Origin: Saccharobesus litoralis
GTDB taxonomy: Bacteria > Pseudomonadota > Gammaproteobacteria > Enterobacterales > Alteromonadaceae
Assembly: GCF_003063625.1 (NCBI RefSeq)
Contig: NZ_CP026604.1
Span: 992,001 to 1,056,000 of the forward strand
DNA length: 64,000 nucleotides
Reading direction: 5' to 3'
Positions within the stretch are counted from its first letter, which is position 1. Each line of letters begins with the position of its first letter. The position numbers and the translations under genes were made by a program. Positions 17,373 through 25,970 of the stretch are shown in pieces. The notes below the pieces were generated by a model. It had not been told where the DNA came from and made no database searches. It saw nothing but the letters and a program-made list of their open reading frames with translations.

Positions 17373-18620
17373 TTAATTAACAGTGACTTTAACACTGTCA
17401 ATATCAATCCATTTAGATTCGCCTTGTTGATCATCTAACGAATCATTATGAACTTGACCACTAACATTATCGACAAAGCCCGTGACATTTGCGCTTGTTC
17501 TAATAGGATCAGGATAAGCGTCTGCGTGTCCGTCCGATGTCCAGTTCCAAGGTCCTTCATCGCTTAACGATAAGTTACCATACAGCGCATTATCACTCGC
17601 TGGGTGGATCAACTCAGCTGTTACCTTAATCGGTGTCGTGCTATCAATATAACGTAAAATAGCATTGTCATTGCTATCGAAACTGTACTTTAACGTATTA
17701 CCAGAAACAGTGACTTTACCTGCTCTATTTAATGGTGCGCGGCCTGAAACTGTATCGGCTTGGCTTTGAAAAGCAATATACAAATTAGGTACTGTGTCTG
17801 TCACATTAACAACCGTTTCATCAGCCGATTGCATAGCCGCTACATGACGATGTAAAAAGGTTAAGTCACCAACGTCGTATTGATTATTTTTGTTGATATC
17901 AAAAAATATTTGCCACTGTAAACGAGACCTTGGGTTACCCGCTTTTAATAATTTGATGGCTTGAGGTAACTCTTGAACAGCAATTTCGACATCAACAGTT
18001 TTGGTTGGTGCCAGTGGGTTGTCACAAATATTTTTAGTGGTAAAGTCATTAACCGTGGCTGGCACAAATACTTCTGTTAATGTTGGGTCTTTATAAAAGA
18101 GCCCATCACTGGTAGACGACTTATTTAAAGTTAAAGGGAAGCGAAAACCACTATATGCATCTTCACCAATATAATCGTCACCATCTTGATGAGCGATATG
18201 AAACATGACTTGATGCCAGCAATCATCCACTGAATCATTAATGTAAACATTGTAGGATTTTTGGCCAACAAATAAGAAAAACTGCTCATTAACCGTTTTC
18301 CACACGCCTACCATATCACTAGGTAAACCGGCATTTTTATCAGCCACACTAGCTCTAATATCTAATTCATCAATCAAATAGTTAACTTGACCGCTATTAA
18401 AACCAACATCAGCTAGCGCTTTTTTAACAATGGCAACTTGTTGCGTACTCAGGTGAGACAGATTGTCATAACCCAAATCTGACAGGTTTCGTTTAACCTG
18501 ATTGAGTTCAGCAGCAGAGACTTTTTGTGACTGTTCTGAGCTTGGATCGCTCGATGAACTTCCGCCTCCACAAGCAGTTAATAATGCGGCAATACTTAAG
18601 GCTAATAGATTACGCTTCAT
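17373..18620 (-). CDS. Lipoprotein of unknown function
   Basis: About 415 residues from the ATG at 18618-18620, chosen because GGAAGGGAAG precedes it and it gives a standard lipoprotein signal (M-K-R-N-L-L-A-L...L-L-T-A-C-G-G-G) followed by a Ser-rich linker. The open frame extends 42 codons upstream without such features. An all-helical segment (~residues 35-95: K-R-N-L-S-D-L-G-Y, K-A-L-A-D-V-G-F) is followed by a beta-rich body. A calcium-loop-like D-I-N-K-N-N-Q-Y-D-V-G-D near the middle resembles a dockerin/EF-hand loop. I do not recognise the family. It lies in the same orientation as the GH43 cluster upstream, so a surface glycan-related role is possible but unproven. Confidence 0.65.
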   Translation of the reverse strand: MKRNLLALSIAALLTACGGGSSSSDPSSEQSQKVSAAELNQVKRNLSDLGYDNLSHLSTQQVAIVKKALADVGFNSGQVNYLIDELDIRASVADKNAGLPSDMVGVWKTVNEQFFLFVGQKSYNVYINDSVDDCWHQVMFHIAHQDGDDYIGEDAYSGFRFPLTLNKSSTSDGLFYKDPTLTEVFVPATVNDFTTKNICDNPLAPTKTVDVEIAVQELPQAIKLLKAGNPRSRLQWQIFFDINKNNQYDVGDLTFLHRHVAAMQSADETVVNVTDTVPNLYIAFQSQADTVSGRAPLNRAGKVTVSGNTLKYSFDSNDNAILRYIDSTTPIKVTAELIHPASDNALYGNLSLSDEGPWNWTSDGHADAYPDPIRTSANVTGFVDNVSGQVHNDSLDDQQGESKWIDIDSVKVTVN

Positions 18621-18823
18621 GCGCTTCCCTTCCATTTTATTAAAAACAAGCATTAGAACTACAAAATGGTCAGCAATCAATCTGTTTACCTGTATAGACA
18701 TTATTTGTGCAATGAATATAGGTTCAGCTAGACCACTGCAAAACAATAAAAGCTGCTTTTCAAGCGCGCACCGGTTTCCATTTACAGCTGAAAGCCAACA
18801 AATATAACAATTCGATAGCTTTT

Positions 18824-19168
18824 CTATCTACCTGGGCTGTACTTAACCACAGGTTTAATGTCATTCGAAATAGATAAAGAAAAGTGGCAACCAAAAGATT
18901 TAAGCTCTTTACACATATAAAACAATCTCCATGTTGGCTTACCCGCCATTCTATTACCTTGATGCCAAGTAGCTTGGCGAAAATTAATTGAACTAAGATA
19001 ATATTTAGACAACGAATTAGCTTTGTTTTTATCTAGGTAGCTATGGGCAATTTGCATAATTTCGCTTGCGGTATACACCGGCTTTACCGTTTCTGAATTA
19101 GGTACTTCTTGAGAAAAGCCCCTCACCATAAACAAAACGTTTAATAGCACTAGATAGATAATTTTCAT
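18824..19168 (-). CDS. Small exported protein of unknown function
   Basis: About 114 residues from the ATG at 19166-19168, giving a signal peptide (M-K-I-I-Y-L-V-L-L-N-V-L-F) that would be cleaved near F-S-Q-E. The longer frame start at 19240 overlaps the GH43 gene and lacks a signal. The mature part has one helix (A-S-E-I-M-Q-I-A-H-S-Y-L) and several strands with two cysteines, a plan like PepSY/cystatin-type small domains, though I see no decisive motif. It starts 31 bases after the GH43 stop on the same strand and is probably co-transcribed with it. Confidence 0.55.
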   Translation of the reverse strand: MKIIYLVLLNVLFMVRGFSQEVPNSETVKPVYTASEIMQIAHSYLDKNKANSLSKYYLSSINFRQATWHQGNRMAGKPTWRLFYMCKELKSFGCHFSLSISNDIKPVVKYSPGR

Positions 19169-19199
19169 ATCGACAAATCGACTTAAGAAATCAATACAA

Positions 19200-20708
19200 C
19201 TAGCGCTTATCGCCTGGTACTGGCAATGGCGAGCCTGCAAAAAAGTCTGGCGCAGACACTGTTACCGAATCGCCTGTGGCCAATTTGAACAGCAAATAAA
19301 CATCTCGATTATTGCCGTAAGCTTCACGCAAAAATGTTTCAGTGCGCGCATTATTGATAATCATACTGTTATCACGCAGTAACAAGGTGCCCATTAACAT
19401 GCCATCTGGACTATCGCGGCGGACTTCAATATGTCCGTTGCTAACCGTTTTATGAACCGTCATGCCAAAATAATAGTAACCCGTACCGAGATCCAACTTA
19501 TTAAACTTAACCACATCACCGTTTTTTGCAGTCAATAGGCCTTGTTCACTGTTATCTAATTTAGGCTTAATACTAAATGGCTGCGCAATTTTAACAGCGT
19601 CAACCCCAGTTAACGTTTGCTTAACCGGTATTGCACTACCGTCTTCATTATAATTTAAGTAATCAACCGCAACAGAGCGCTGTGTCCATGTACCTTCAGC
19701 TTTAAACTTATCTTGACGCCAAGAAGAGACCGCTGATGTGTGATAAAAAAAGTATTCTTGACCATGATATTCTAATACTGCGCCATGGTTTGATTGAGTT
19801 AAACGCCATGGTACATAATCTTTTCCGGGAAATTTAGGTGCAAAATTTTCACTGATATTAGACCCCAATTCATAATTAATAGTGCCCATATACTTTAACG
19901 GGCCTATAGGAGAATCCCCCATTGAATAATCTAAATGTGACTTTTTACGAGCGGGATCATCTGGGTTATTACGATCAACCTTTCCATTATATTTAGTGTG
20001 ATAATTATAATAATACTTTCCACGACGTTTATGCATCCAAGCCGCTTCCATAAAGTTATCACTACCATAATCTAACTTAAACATTTTGCCATCAAGGCCT
20101 AGCATATCATCACGCAGTTTAGCCATTAACGCCTGATTCCAGTACAAATAGGCACTACCATCGTCGTCGATAAAAACAGATGGATCTAAACCGGCGCGAG
20201 TAATACCTTTCATGCGCTCAACTGTAATATCAAATTTTTTATTCATACGCTCGCTAGTAGCAATTGCCACATACCTGTCGACACCGCCCTTGCGTTGTTT
20301 TTTTGCATCTAAATAATTGCGCATTGGATAGTAGATGTAATAAGTCCCGTTGCGGTACACCACGTCTGGCGCCCAAATTGCCCAATCTTGTCCTTGGGGT
20401 TCTGGCATATCTTCGGTATGCAGAATAGTGCCGTGATCAACCCAATGTTTCATGTCAGCGGTCGAAAAAGCATGCAAAGCCTCCATATTGTGATAACCCT
20501 TTTTATGTTCATGGTCGACTGAAGTCACCATCCATACTCGGCCATCAGGCATCACTTTGGGCGCTGCATCCGCGGTATACATATGTGAGATAATTGGGTT
20601 ACCAAAGGGATAAGGAGCCGTATTGATGTTTTGTTTATTTTTAGCCCAAGTTAAATGAATAGGTGTTACAAGCACGGCAGTAAGAAGACAGGAAGACAAT
20701 TTTTTCAT
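19200..20708 (-). CDS. Glycoside hydrolase family 43-like, secreted (probable xylosidase/arabinofuranosidase type)
   Basis: 502 residues with a signal peptide (M-K-K-L-S-S-C-L-L-T...T-W-A). The N-terminal ~330 residues look like a five-bladed GH43 propeller: catalytic-base Asp region A-A-P-K-V-M-P-D-G, W-A-P-D-V-V-Y, L-D-P-S-V-F-I-D-D-D-G-S-A-Y-L-Y-W for the pKa-modulating Asp, and F-M-E-A-A-W for the acid Glu. The C-terminal ~150 residues form a beta-sandwich typical of accessory CBM-like domains. In ulvan loci GH43 enzymes remove xylose; that role fits the surroundings but is inferred. The final codons overlap the upstream open frame of the small exported protein. Confidence 0.85.
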   Translation of the reverse strand: MKKLSSCLLTAVLVTPIHLTWAKNKQNINTAPYPFGNPIISHMYTADAAPKVMPDGRVWMVTSVDHEHKKGYHNMEALHAFSTADMKHWVDHGTILHTEDMPEPQGQDWAIWAPDVVYRNGTYYIYYPMRNYLDAKKQRKGGVDRYVAIATSERMNKKFDITVERMKGITRAGLDPSVFIDDDGSAYLYWNQALMAKLRDDMLGLDGKMFKLDYGSDNFMEAAWMHKRRGKYYYNYHTKYNGKVDRNNPDDPARKKSHLDYSMGDSPIGPLKYMGTINYELGSNISENFAPKFPGKDYVPWRLTQSNHGAVLEYHGQEYFFYHTSAVSSWRQDKFKAEGTWTQRSVAVDYLNYNEDGSAIPVKQTLTGVDAVKIAQPFSIKPKLDNSEQGLLTAKNGDVVKFNKLDLGTGYYYFGMTVHKTVSNGHIEVRRDSPDGMLMGTLLLRDNSMIINNARTETFLREAYGNNRDVYLLFKLATGDSVTVSAPDFFAGSPLPVPGDKR

Positions 20709-21441
20709 TAGTTACCTCATGAATAGGAAAAACAGCCACAAACTAGGGACTTTTATACACAACAATTGGATAAACTGGCCTCCCTGCACAAATCACTCAA
20801 CAATTTGTAATATATTAATATCTAATATAAATATAGCAAGCAAGCACCAATGACATGGTTTCTCAAAAGTAATGTCTTACTGCTTTAAATCGCCTATTTT
20901 CATAAATGACTACCGCTCATTAATATTGAAGTAGCAATAATTTGATAAAACTAGATTATTTTGCCAGTGCCAAGCACAAGATGTCTGAACTCATACTAGT
21001 TTTTAATAAGAGCGCTTGATGCCAACGCATAAATAGAACAGTTTTGTAGGTCGTGCCTTTAGGCCAACCTACAAGTTACAGCTAGATAGGTTTTAACTGG
21101 AATGTGATTGAAAATTAAGGCATTTTCAAATTGTGTTTTAAGGTCAATGGCTACTTAAGTATCACGCGAAAATATAACTTACGGGGTTACTAAGACCAAG
21201 ATGCCCGCAACAAAAATCAATGCCCACAGGCGAAATTTACGACGCTTAAACTCAATACAAGTTCTTAATAATAGCGTTTGATGCCTACGCATAAATAGAA
21301 CAGTTTTGTAGGTCGTGCCTTTAGGCCGATGGGTACGCAAAGTCTCACGTTAAAAATATAACCTATGGGCTTACCAAGGCTAAAATGAACACAACAAAAA
21401 TCAATGTGGCAACCAACAGCTACAAAGCCAACAATAAAATA
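20709..21441. other. Intergenic region with a ~260-bp direct duplication
   Basis: Segment 20987-21064 recurs at 21248-21327, and 21162-21230 recurs at 21343-21409, so two diverged copies of one unit lie head to tail. Each copy holds a TGTAGGTCG palindrome and, on the minus strand, a frame ending in a hydrophobic tail (L-I-F-V-A-G-I-L-V-L-V-T-P, stop at 21179; L-I-F-V-V-F-I-L-A-L-V-S-P, stop at 21363). These look like remnants of the 3' end of a membrane-protein gene. The GH43 promoter must lie at the left end, in A/T-rich sequence near 20709-20850. Confidence 0.55.
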
Positions 21442-22284
21442 TCAACCGGCATAAAAATAATTAGCCAACATACGTAGTCCTGTGATCAGTAACACTAAAG
21501 CAAAGATTTTTTTCAACTTAGTCGCATTTAACTTAGCAGCTAACGCCGCTCCAACAGGCGCAAACAAAACGGTTAAAGGTACAATGCAAACAAAGCCAAG
21601 CCAATTTACCAAACCGACAGTACCAACAGGGGCATCGGCTGGAGTATGGCCAAAGATCAACATAGTTAACGCCCCAGGCAACGAAATGATTAATCCTATT
21701 GCGGCGGCGGTGCCAACCGCTTTGTGAGCAGGGTAGTTAAACAAAGTTAACAAAGGTACAGACAGCGTACCGCCACCAATACCAACCATTGAACTGAAAA
21801 ACCCGATACTCGTCGCCATTGCCGATTGCCCAGCTTTATTAGGTAATTGAGTAAAAAGCGCTGACTTTCCGGTTCTAAATAACATGTTTAATGCCGATAA
21901 AATCGCGATAACAGCAAACAACAGGGTTAAGCCAGCACCATCCACTTGGGTGACTAGTCCACTACCTAGCAATACGCCAGCTAAAATAAACCAGAACCAA
22001 CGCTTTAGCAGATCAAAGTCGACATTGCCTTTATTATGGTGAGAGCGAATTGAGCTAATAGAAGTTGGCACTATAGTGGCTAGTGAAGTCGCTGTTGCTA
22101 CCAACATGGCAGACTCAGCCGAGACTCCAAAGCTTTGAAATAAAAAAAACAGCACAGGCACAATAACAATACCGCCACCAACCCCTAATAAGCCAGCTAA
22201 AATACCGGCAAAGATACCCGTGGTGATTAATGCTAAAAAGGACGACAAATTTTGCGTGAGTAGTTCAAATATATTCATTAACAA
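21442..22284 (-). CDS. TauE/SafE family permease (probable sulfite/organosulfonate exporter)
   Basis: 280 residues with about eight membrane segments and the family's duplicated glycine-rich motifs: G-I-L-A-G-L-L-G-V-G-G-G-I-V-I-V-P near residue 30 and S-M-V-G-I-G-G-G-T-L-S-V-P near 165. TauE/SafE proteins export sulfite, sulfoacetate or related anions, and some act on other substrates. It is divergent from a MetR-like regulator with two palindromic boxes between them, which suggests sulfur-linked control. Relief of sulfur oxyanions during growth on sulfated algal glycan is a reasonable inference. Confidence 0.85.
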   Translation of the reverse strand: MLMNIFELLTQNLSSFLALITTGIFAGILAGLLGVGGGIVIVPVLFFLFQSFGVSAESAMLVATATSLATIVPTSISSIRSHHNKGNVDFDLLKRWFWFILAGVLLGSGLVTQVDGAGLTLLFAVIAILSALNMLFRTGKSALFTQLPNKAGQSAMATSIGFFSSMVGIGGGTLSVPLLTLFNYPAHKAVGTAAAIGLIISLPGALTMLIFGHTPADAPVGTVGLVNWLGFVCIVPLTVLFAPVGAALAAKLNATKLKKIFALVLLITGLRMLANYFYAG

Positions 22285-22353
22285 TATGACTTAAAAAGGT
22301 AGTGGGCTTTAAAAACGAGGTGATTGTAACGGCAGTATATTAATGAATAAAAG

Positions 22354-22388
22354 TGATATAATTTCATTATTACATGAGAATATCTCAT
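22354..22388. promoter_or_regulatory. Two MetR/LysR-type operator boxes
   Basis: TGATATAATTTCA (22354-22366) and TGAGAATATCTCA (22375-22387) lie 21 bp apart, two helical turns, between the divergent permease and regulator genes. The first matches the E. coli MetR consensus TGAA-N5-TTCA with one mismatch. The second is a perfect inverted repeat (ATGAGA-N3-TCTCAT). Both fit the LysR T-N11-A rule. Confidence 0.6.
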
Positions 22389-22415
22389 CATTAGTTAATC
22401 GCGCCGAGGCAAACC

Positions 22416-23300
22416 ATGTTAGAACGAATTCATTTAGAAATTCTCACCGCCATAAAACAGCAAGGAACCTTGACCAAAGCTGCTGACTCATTGCATTTAT
22501 CACAATCCGCATTAAGCCACAGCATAAAAAAACTAGAAGGTCAGTTGGCGACTCCAATATGGCAAAAAGACGGCCGAAATTTACGCTTAACCGCAGCGGG
22601 AGAACGCATTCAAGCCCTTGCGAATAGAATACTGCCGCAATTTCTCCACACCGAACTCTTGCTCAAACACATTGCCCAAGGCGAAATGGGCTCGTTAAGA
22701 ATAGGCATGGAGTGCCACCCTTGTTACCAATGGCTGCTGCGTGTGATCCAGCCTTATCTTGTTGACTGGCCGGAAATTGATATCGATGTTAGACAAGAAT
22801 TTCAATTTGGCGCATTAGGGGCATTGCTCAGTTACGAAATCGATGTATTGATCACGCCAGACCCATTATTCAAACCGAAAATTGACTATATTCCTGTATT
22901 TGATTACGAACACCGTTTAGTCGTGGCTTCATCGCATCCGCTCGCTAAACAAGACTTTGCTTTACCAAAGCAACTTAGCCAAGAAGTGTTATTTAGTTAC
23001 CCAGTCGAACCGCAGCGCCTAGATATATTTAGCCAATTCCTTAATCCTGCCAAGTGCTCAGTAAAAAAACACAAAATCATCGAAACAACCGAAATTATGC
23101 TGCAAATGGTCGCCGCGGGCCGCGGAGTTTGCGCCCTCCCCGGCTGGTTAGTCGATGAGTACGCCAAAACAATGCCAATTAAAAGCCTTGGCTTTGGTGA
23201 GCAAGGTATCAGCAAACAGATATTTGTTGGGATCCGCAAAGAAGATCAGCAAATCGACTATTTAAATAGCTTTATCGAACAAGCGAAAAAAACTCAGTAG
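22416..23300 (+). CDS. metR: LysR-family regulator, MetR-like
   Basis: 294 residues. The N-terminal winged HTH (residues ~5-60: A-A-D-S-L-H-L-S-Q-S-A-L-S-H-S-I-K-K-L-E) is followed by a periplasmic-binding-like effector domain. The start M-L-E-R-I-H-L-E-I-L, the segment I-G-M-E-C-H-P-C-Y-Q-W-L near 95 and G-R-G-V-C-A-L-P-G-W-L near 230 are characteristic of MetR, the homocysteine-responsive activator of methionine genes. No met gene is adjacent; the divergent target here is a TauE/SafE permease. A bidirectional hairpin follows the stop. Confidence 0.82.
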   Translation: MLERIHLEILTAIKQQGTLTKAADSLHLSQSALSHSIKKLEGQLATPIWQKDGRNLRLTAAGERIQALANRILPQFLHTELLLKHIAQGEMGSLRIGMECHPCYQWLLRVIQPYLVDWPEIDIDVRQEFQFGALGALLSYEIDVLITPDPLFKPKIDYIPVFDYEHRLVVASSHPLAKQDFALPKQLSQEVLFSYPVEPQRLDIFSQFLNPAKCSVKKHKIIETTEIMLQMVAAGRGVCALPGWLVDEYAKTMPIKSLGFGEQGISKQIFVGIRKEDQQIDYLNSFIEQAKKTQ

Positions 23301-23314
23301 TCATCCGATCAAAC

Positions 23315-23339
23315 AAATGCCCCAGATAACGGGGCATTT
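23315..23339. terminator. Bidirectional terminator between metR and the TonB receptor gene
   Basis: A perfect 9-bp stem (AAATGCCCC, loop AGATAAC, GGGGCATTT) lies between two converging genes. On the minus strand it is followed by TTTGTTTG. Confidence 0.75.
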
Positions 23340-23353
23340 AAAAAACCAAATGA

Positions 23354-25396
23354 TTAATCACCAAATTGAAAACGCACACCCGCGTTCATAATAAAACCAT
23401 CGTTACGTGACCAAATATCAGTGGTCCATCGACCACTGGCTGCTTGTTGCGGCAACAATAACGGGTCTTGTTTTGTTTGCCTTATGTTCAATAAATTTTC
23501 AGCATTGATAAACCAGCTAAAGCGACCTAAGGTTATTTGCCCTAACAAGCCAAGATGCCAATACGCCTCACTTTTTTCACGATAGGGATTATTTTCAAGG
23601 TGCTGCGTGCCTGTATAGTAGGCTTCAAACCCTACCAAATGGCTACCGTGTTCTTCCCACATAATGACCAAACCGGCTGAATGTTCAGGTGTTAAAAACA
23701 AAGGTTCGCGAGTGCTATTTGTTTTATTCGCTTTTGTTGCATCGGTATACAAGTAGCTGCCGGTAAATTTTATATCTCGCCAGCGATAACGTAATAGTAA
23801 TTCAGCGCCACTTATTTGACTGGTACCAGCGGAATTAACAATCTGCACCTGCTTATCTGATGACTGTGTCGTGCCGTTAATCACTTCTAGTTCAGTCACG
23901 TTTTCAATATCTGACGCAAACAGGGTCATGCTGGTTTCTATTTGACCAAATGTATAACTAATATCGACTGAGGCGGTACTCGCTTGCTCAGCTTCTAGGT
24001 TATCTAAAGGTTGCAAACGCGATAACCCCGCTTCATCAATATCTTCTATAAACGGGCTAGGTGCGTAAAAACCTTGACCATATGCCCCACGAATTGTCCA
24101 ATTGTCTGGGCTATATAATAGCGAAACCCTTGGGCTAAACTGGCTGCCGTATTCATTATGCCAATCCGCTCGTGCACTTAACGAAACATAGACATCGTCA
24201 CTGGCTTCATAGTCTATTTGCGAGAACAAGCCTGGCACTTGGTAGGCATAATTAAAATCAGCAAAAGTATCCGATGCAAATTGCTCTGATTGATAGGCAA
24301 CTCCCACTAACCAAGCAATTTGGTCGCTATTAATAGATACACTCGACTCCAATAAATAGCTTTGATGGTTATCTTGCTCAATCAAGTTTCCAAACTCATG
24401 CTCATGATTTTGCTCCATTGCTGAACCACGAACATTCAAATCGATATTGTCGCTTAAAGGTCGATCAAATATAAAACCGACATCGTTGCGGTCTGAATGT
24501 TGATTTTGCTTAAAAACATTACCATCGGGCAACTTAAATTCGTTATGGCTGCCGCCGTGTCGCCGCTCTGTCATTGTGCCTAACGTTACGTACAGACTAG
24601 CCCCACTGTCATCTTGCCAATAAAGTCGCGGTCTAAGGCTAGTGCGATGAACACCCGCCATATCGATCCAACCATCGTCGTCTAAATCTTGTTCGGTTTG
24701 ATGATGTACACCGCCAGTTAACGAGGCACTAACGTCATCGGAAAAACGCGACGCCATATAAGTGGTAATATCCTGCCCATCTTTAGTGGTGGCATTGGCG
24801 AGTATTTCACCTTGAAATTTATCTGACGGCGTACGTGAAATCAGATTGATTACACCACCTAAAGCTGAACCGCCATATAGCGACGAAGCTGAGCCTTTAA
24901 TAATTTCCACGCTAGCTAGATCCGTTGGCGGTATTTGTAGTAAACCGATTGATGCGGTTTGTCCACCATACAAAGGTAAACCATCGCTTAATAATTGGGT
25001 GTAACGGCCATACAGGCTTTGTAAGCGAATATTGGCACTGCCCAAAGCGGGTGACGTATTTTGCACTCTAACTCCACCGGTTTCGGCAACCAACATTGAA
25101 ATATTGCCAGGGCGCATAATGGCTTTTTCTTGTATTTCTTCGGCGTTAATCACTTCCGTTCTAGTGGCAGATTCAGTGACAATTCGCCCTAAACGCGACG
25201 CCCTAACTTGAATCGTTTCAATACCTTGTTCTTGGTGGTCATGATGCTCATGCTTGTCATGATGTTGTTCTGAGTGCGAACTCTGTTTATGACTGTTTTC
25301 GTCATGAGTAGAATGTGTTTGATGTTTTTCATTTGCGTTGGCAAATGCTGGCAACAAGGCAATTACGAGTGCCTTTTTAGAAAAATTGAAAAGCAT
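23354..25396 (-). CDS. TonB-dependent outer-membrane receptor with His-rich N-terminus
   Basis: 680 residues. After the signal peptide comes a ~35-residue His/Glu/Asp-rich stretch with H-E-H-H-D-H and H-D-K-H motifs, then a TonB-box-like I-E-T-I-Q-V. The plug domain follows (R-P-G-N-I-S-M-L-V-A-E-T-G-G-V; S-S-L-Y-G-G-S-A-L-G-G-V-I-N-L-I) and a 22-strand-type barrel ends in an aromatic residue-containing G-V-R-F-Q-F-G-D. Length matches small siderophore/metal-type receptors rather than SusC. The His-rich tail, and the Cys-rich protein and cytochrome upstream, suggest metal (Zn, Cu or Ni) uptake or sensing rather than glycan import; this is inferred. Confidence 0.88.
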   Translation of the reverse strand: MLFNFSKKALVIALLPAFANANEKHQTHSTHDENSHKQSSHSEQHHDKHEHHDHQEQGIETIQVRASRLGRIVTESATRTEVINAEEIQEKAIMRPGNISMLVAETGGVRVQNTSPALGSANIRLQSLYGRYTQLLSDGLPLYGGQTASIGLLQIPPTDLASVEIIKGSASSLYGGSALGGVINLISRTPSDKFQGEILANATTKDGQDITTYMASRFSDDVSASLTGGVHHQTEQDLDDDGWIDMAGVHRTSLRPRLYWQDDSGASLYVTLGTMTERRHGGSHNEFKLPDGNVFKQNQHSDRNDVGFIFDRPLSDNIDLNVRGSAMEQNHEHEFGNLIEQDNHQSYLLESSVSINSDQIAWLVGVAYQSEQFASDTFADFNYAYQVPGLFSQIDYEASDDVYVSLSARADWHNEYGSQFSPRVSLLYSPDNWTIRGAYGQGFYAPSPFIEDIDEAGLSRLQPLDNLEAEQASTASVDISYTFGQIETSMTLFASDIENVTELEVINGTTQSSDKQVQIVNSAGTSQISGAELLLRYRWRDIKFTGSYLYTDATKANKTNSTREPLFLTPEHSAGLVIMWEEHGSHLVGFEAYYTGTQHLENNPYREKSEAYWHLGLLGQITLGRFSWFINAENLLNIRQTKQDPLLLPQQAASGRWTTDIWSRNDGFIMNAGVRFQFGD

Positions 25397-25488
25397 TTTT
25401 ACCTCAAGAATGCTTAAACGCGCTGTTTAGCGTTTTAAAAATAGAAATTAGAAAATAGGTTATTAAGTGCAATACGGGCGCACTGAGC

Positions 25489-25896
25489 CTAAGAGGTAAA
25501 AATAGGGGGGCGAAAAACGCTAGAGGTAACTGAATTAGCTTGTGCAAAATAAGATGAGTCAATACTTTCACTCATCGGCATCATTATTGTCGGATTAAAT
25601 GAAAATGGTATATACACCACTGACGAGCAAGCACTGCCGACACACGGGCAACTCACATCACAGCATTCAATATCACAACAATCGTCTTGGCTGGTACTAA
25701 GACTGGTCTTATCTGCCATTTGTTGCGAATGATTATCTTGTTGATGAAGCGCGGCAGGGGCAAATTCGCTAATTTCAGCATGATGTGTGTCATCCGGCGC
25801 TTCACAAGGCGTAGCCATAACATAAGCCATTGTTTGCCCAATAAAGGCAAACAACACTAATATGATAATAGCTATTTTATGAAGGAATTGACGCAT
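25489..25896 (-). CDS. Small exported Cys/His-rich protein, possible metal-binding partner of the TonB receptor
   Basis: About 135 residues from the ATG at 25894-25896 (M-R-Q-F-L-H-K-I-A), giving a signal peptide ending near M-A-Y-V-M-A; the longer frame adds ten residues. The mature protein is rich in His and acidic residues (D-D-T-H-H-A-E, D-N-H-S-Q-Q-M) and has a cysteine cluster C-C-D-I-E-C-C-D-V-S-C-P-C near residue 85. Small Cys/His-rich exported proteins of this kind occur beside copper- and zinc-handling genes (CopL-like, DUF2946-like). It lies ~90 bases upstream of the His-rich receptor on the same strand. Metal binding is inferred from composition. Confidence 0.6.
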   Translation of the reverse strand: MRQFLHKIAIIILVLFAFIGQTMAYVMATPCEAPDDTHHAEISEFAPAALHQQDNHSQQMADKTSLSTSQDDCCDIECCDVSCPCVGSACSSVVYIPFSFNPTIMMPMSESIDSSYFAQANSVTSSVFRPPIFTS

Positions 25897-25970
25897 ACTG
25901 AACTCGAAAAGTCGGTTGCTAGCCATTTTAAATACTTTAACCCGACATGTGAACAGCCATTTTTTATTAA

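Noticed and set aside
23354-25396. SusC-type glycan importer
   Set aside because: The receptor is only 680 residues, lacks a SusD partner and an N-terminal carboxypeptidase-like domain, and has a His-rich leader; a metal-type receptor is more likely.
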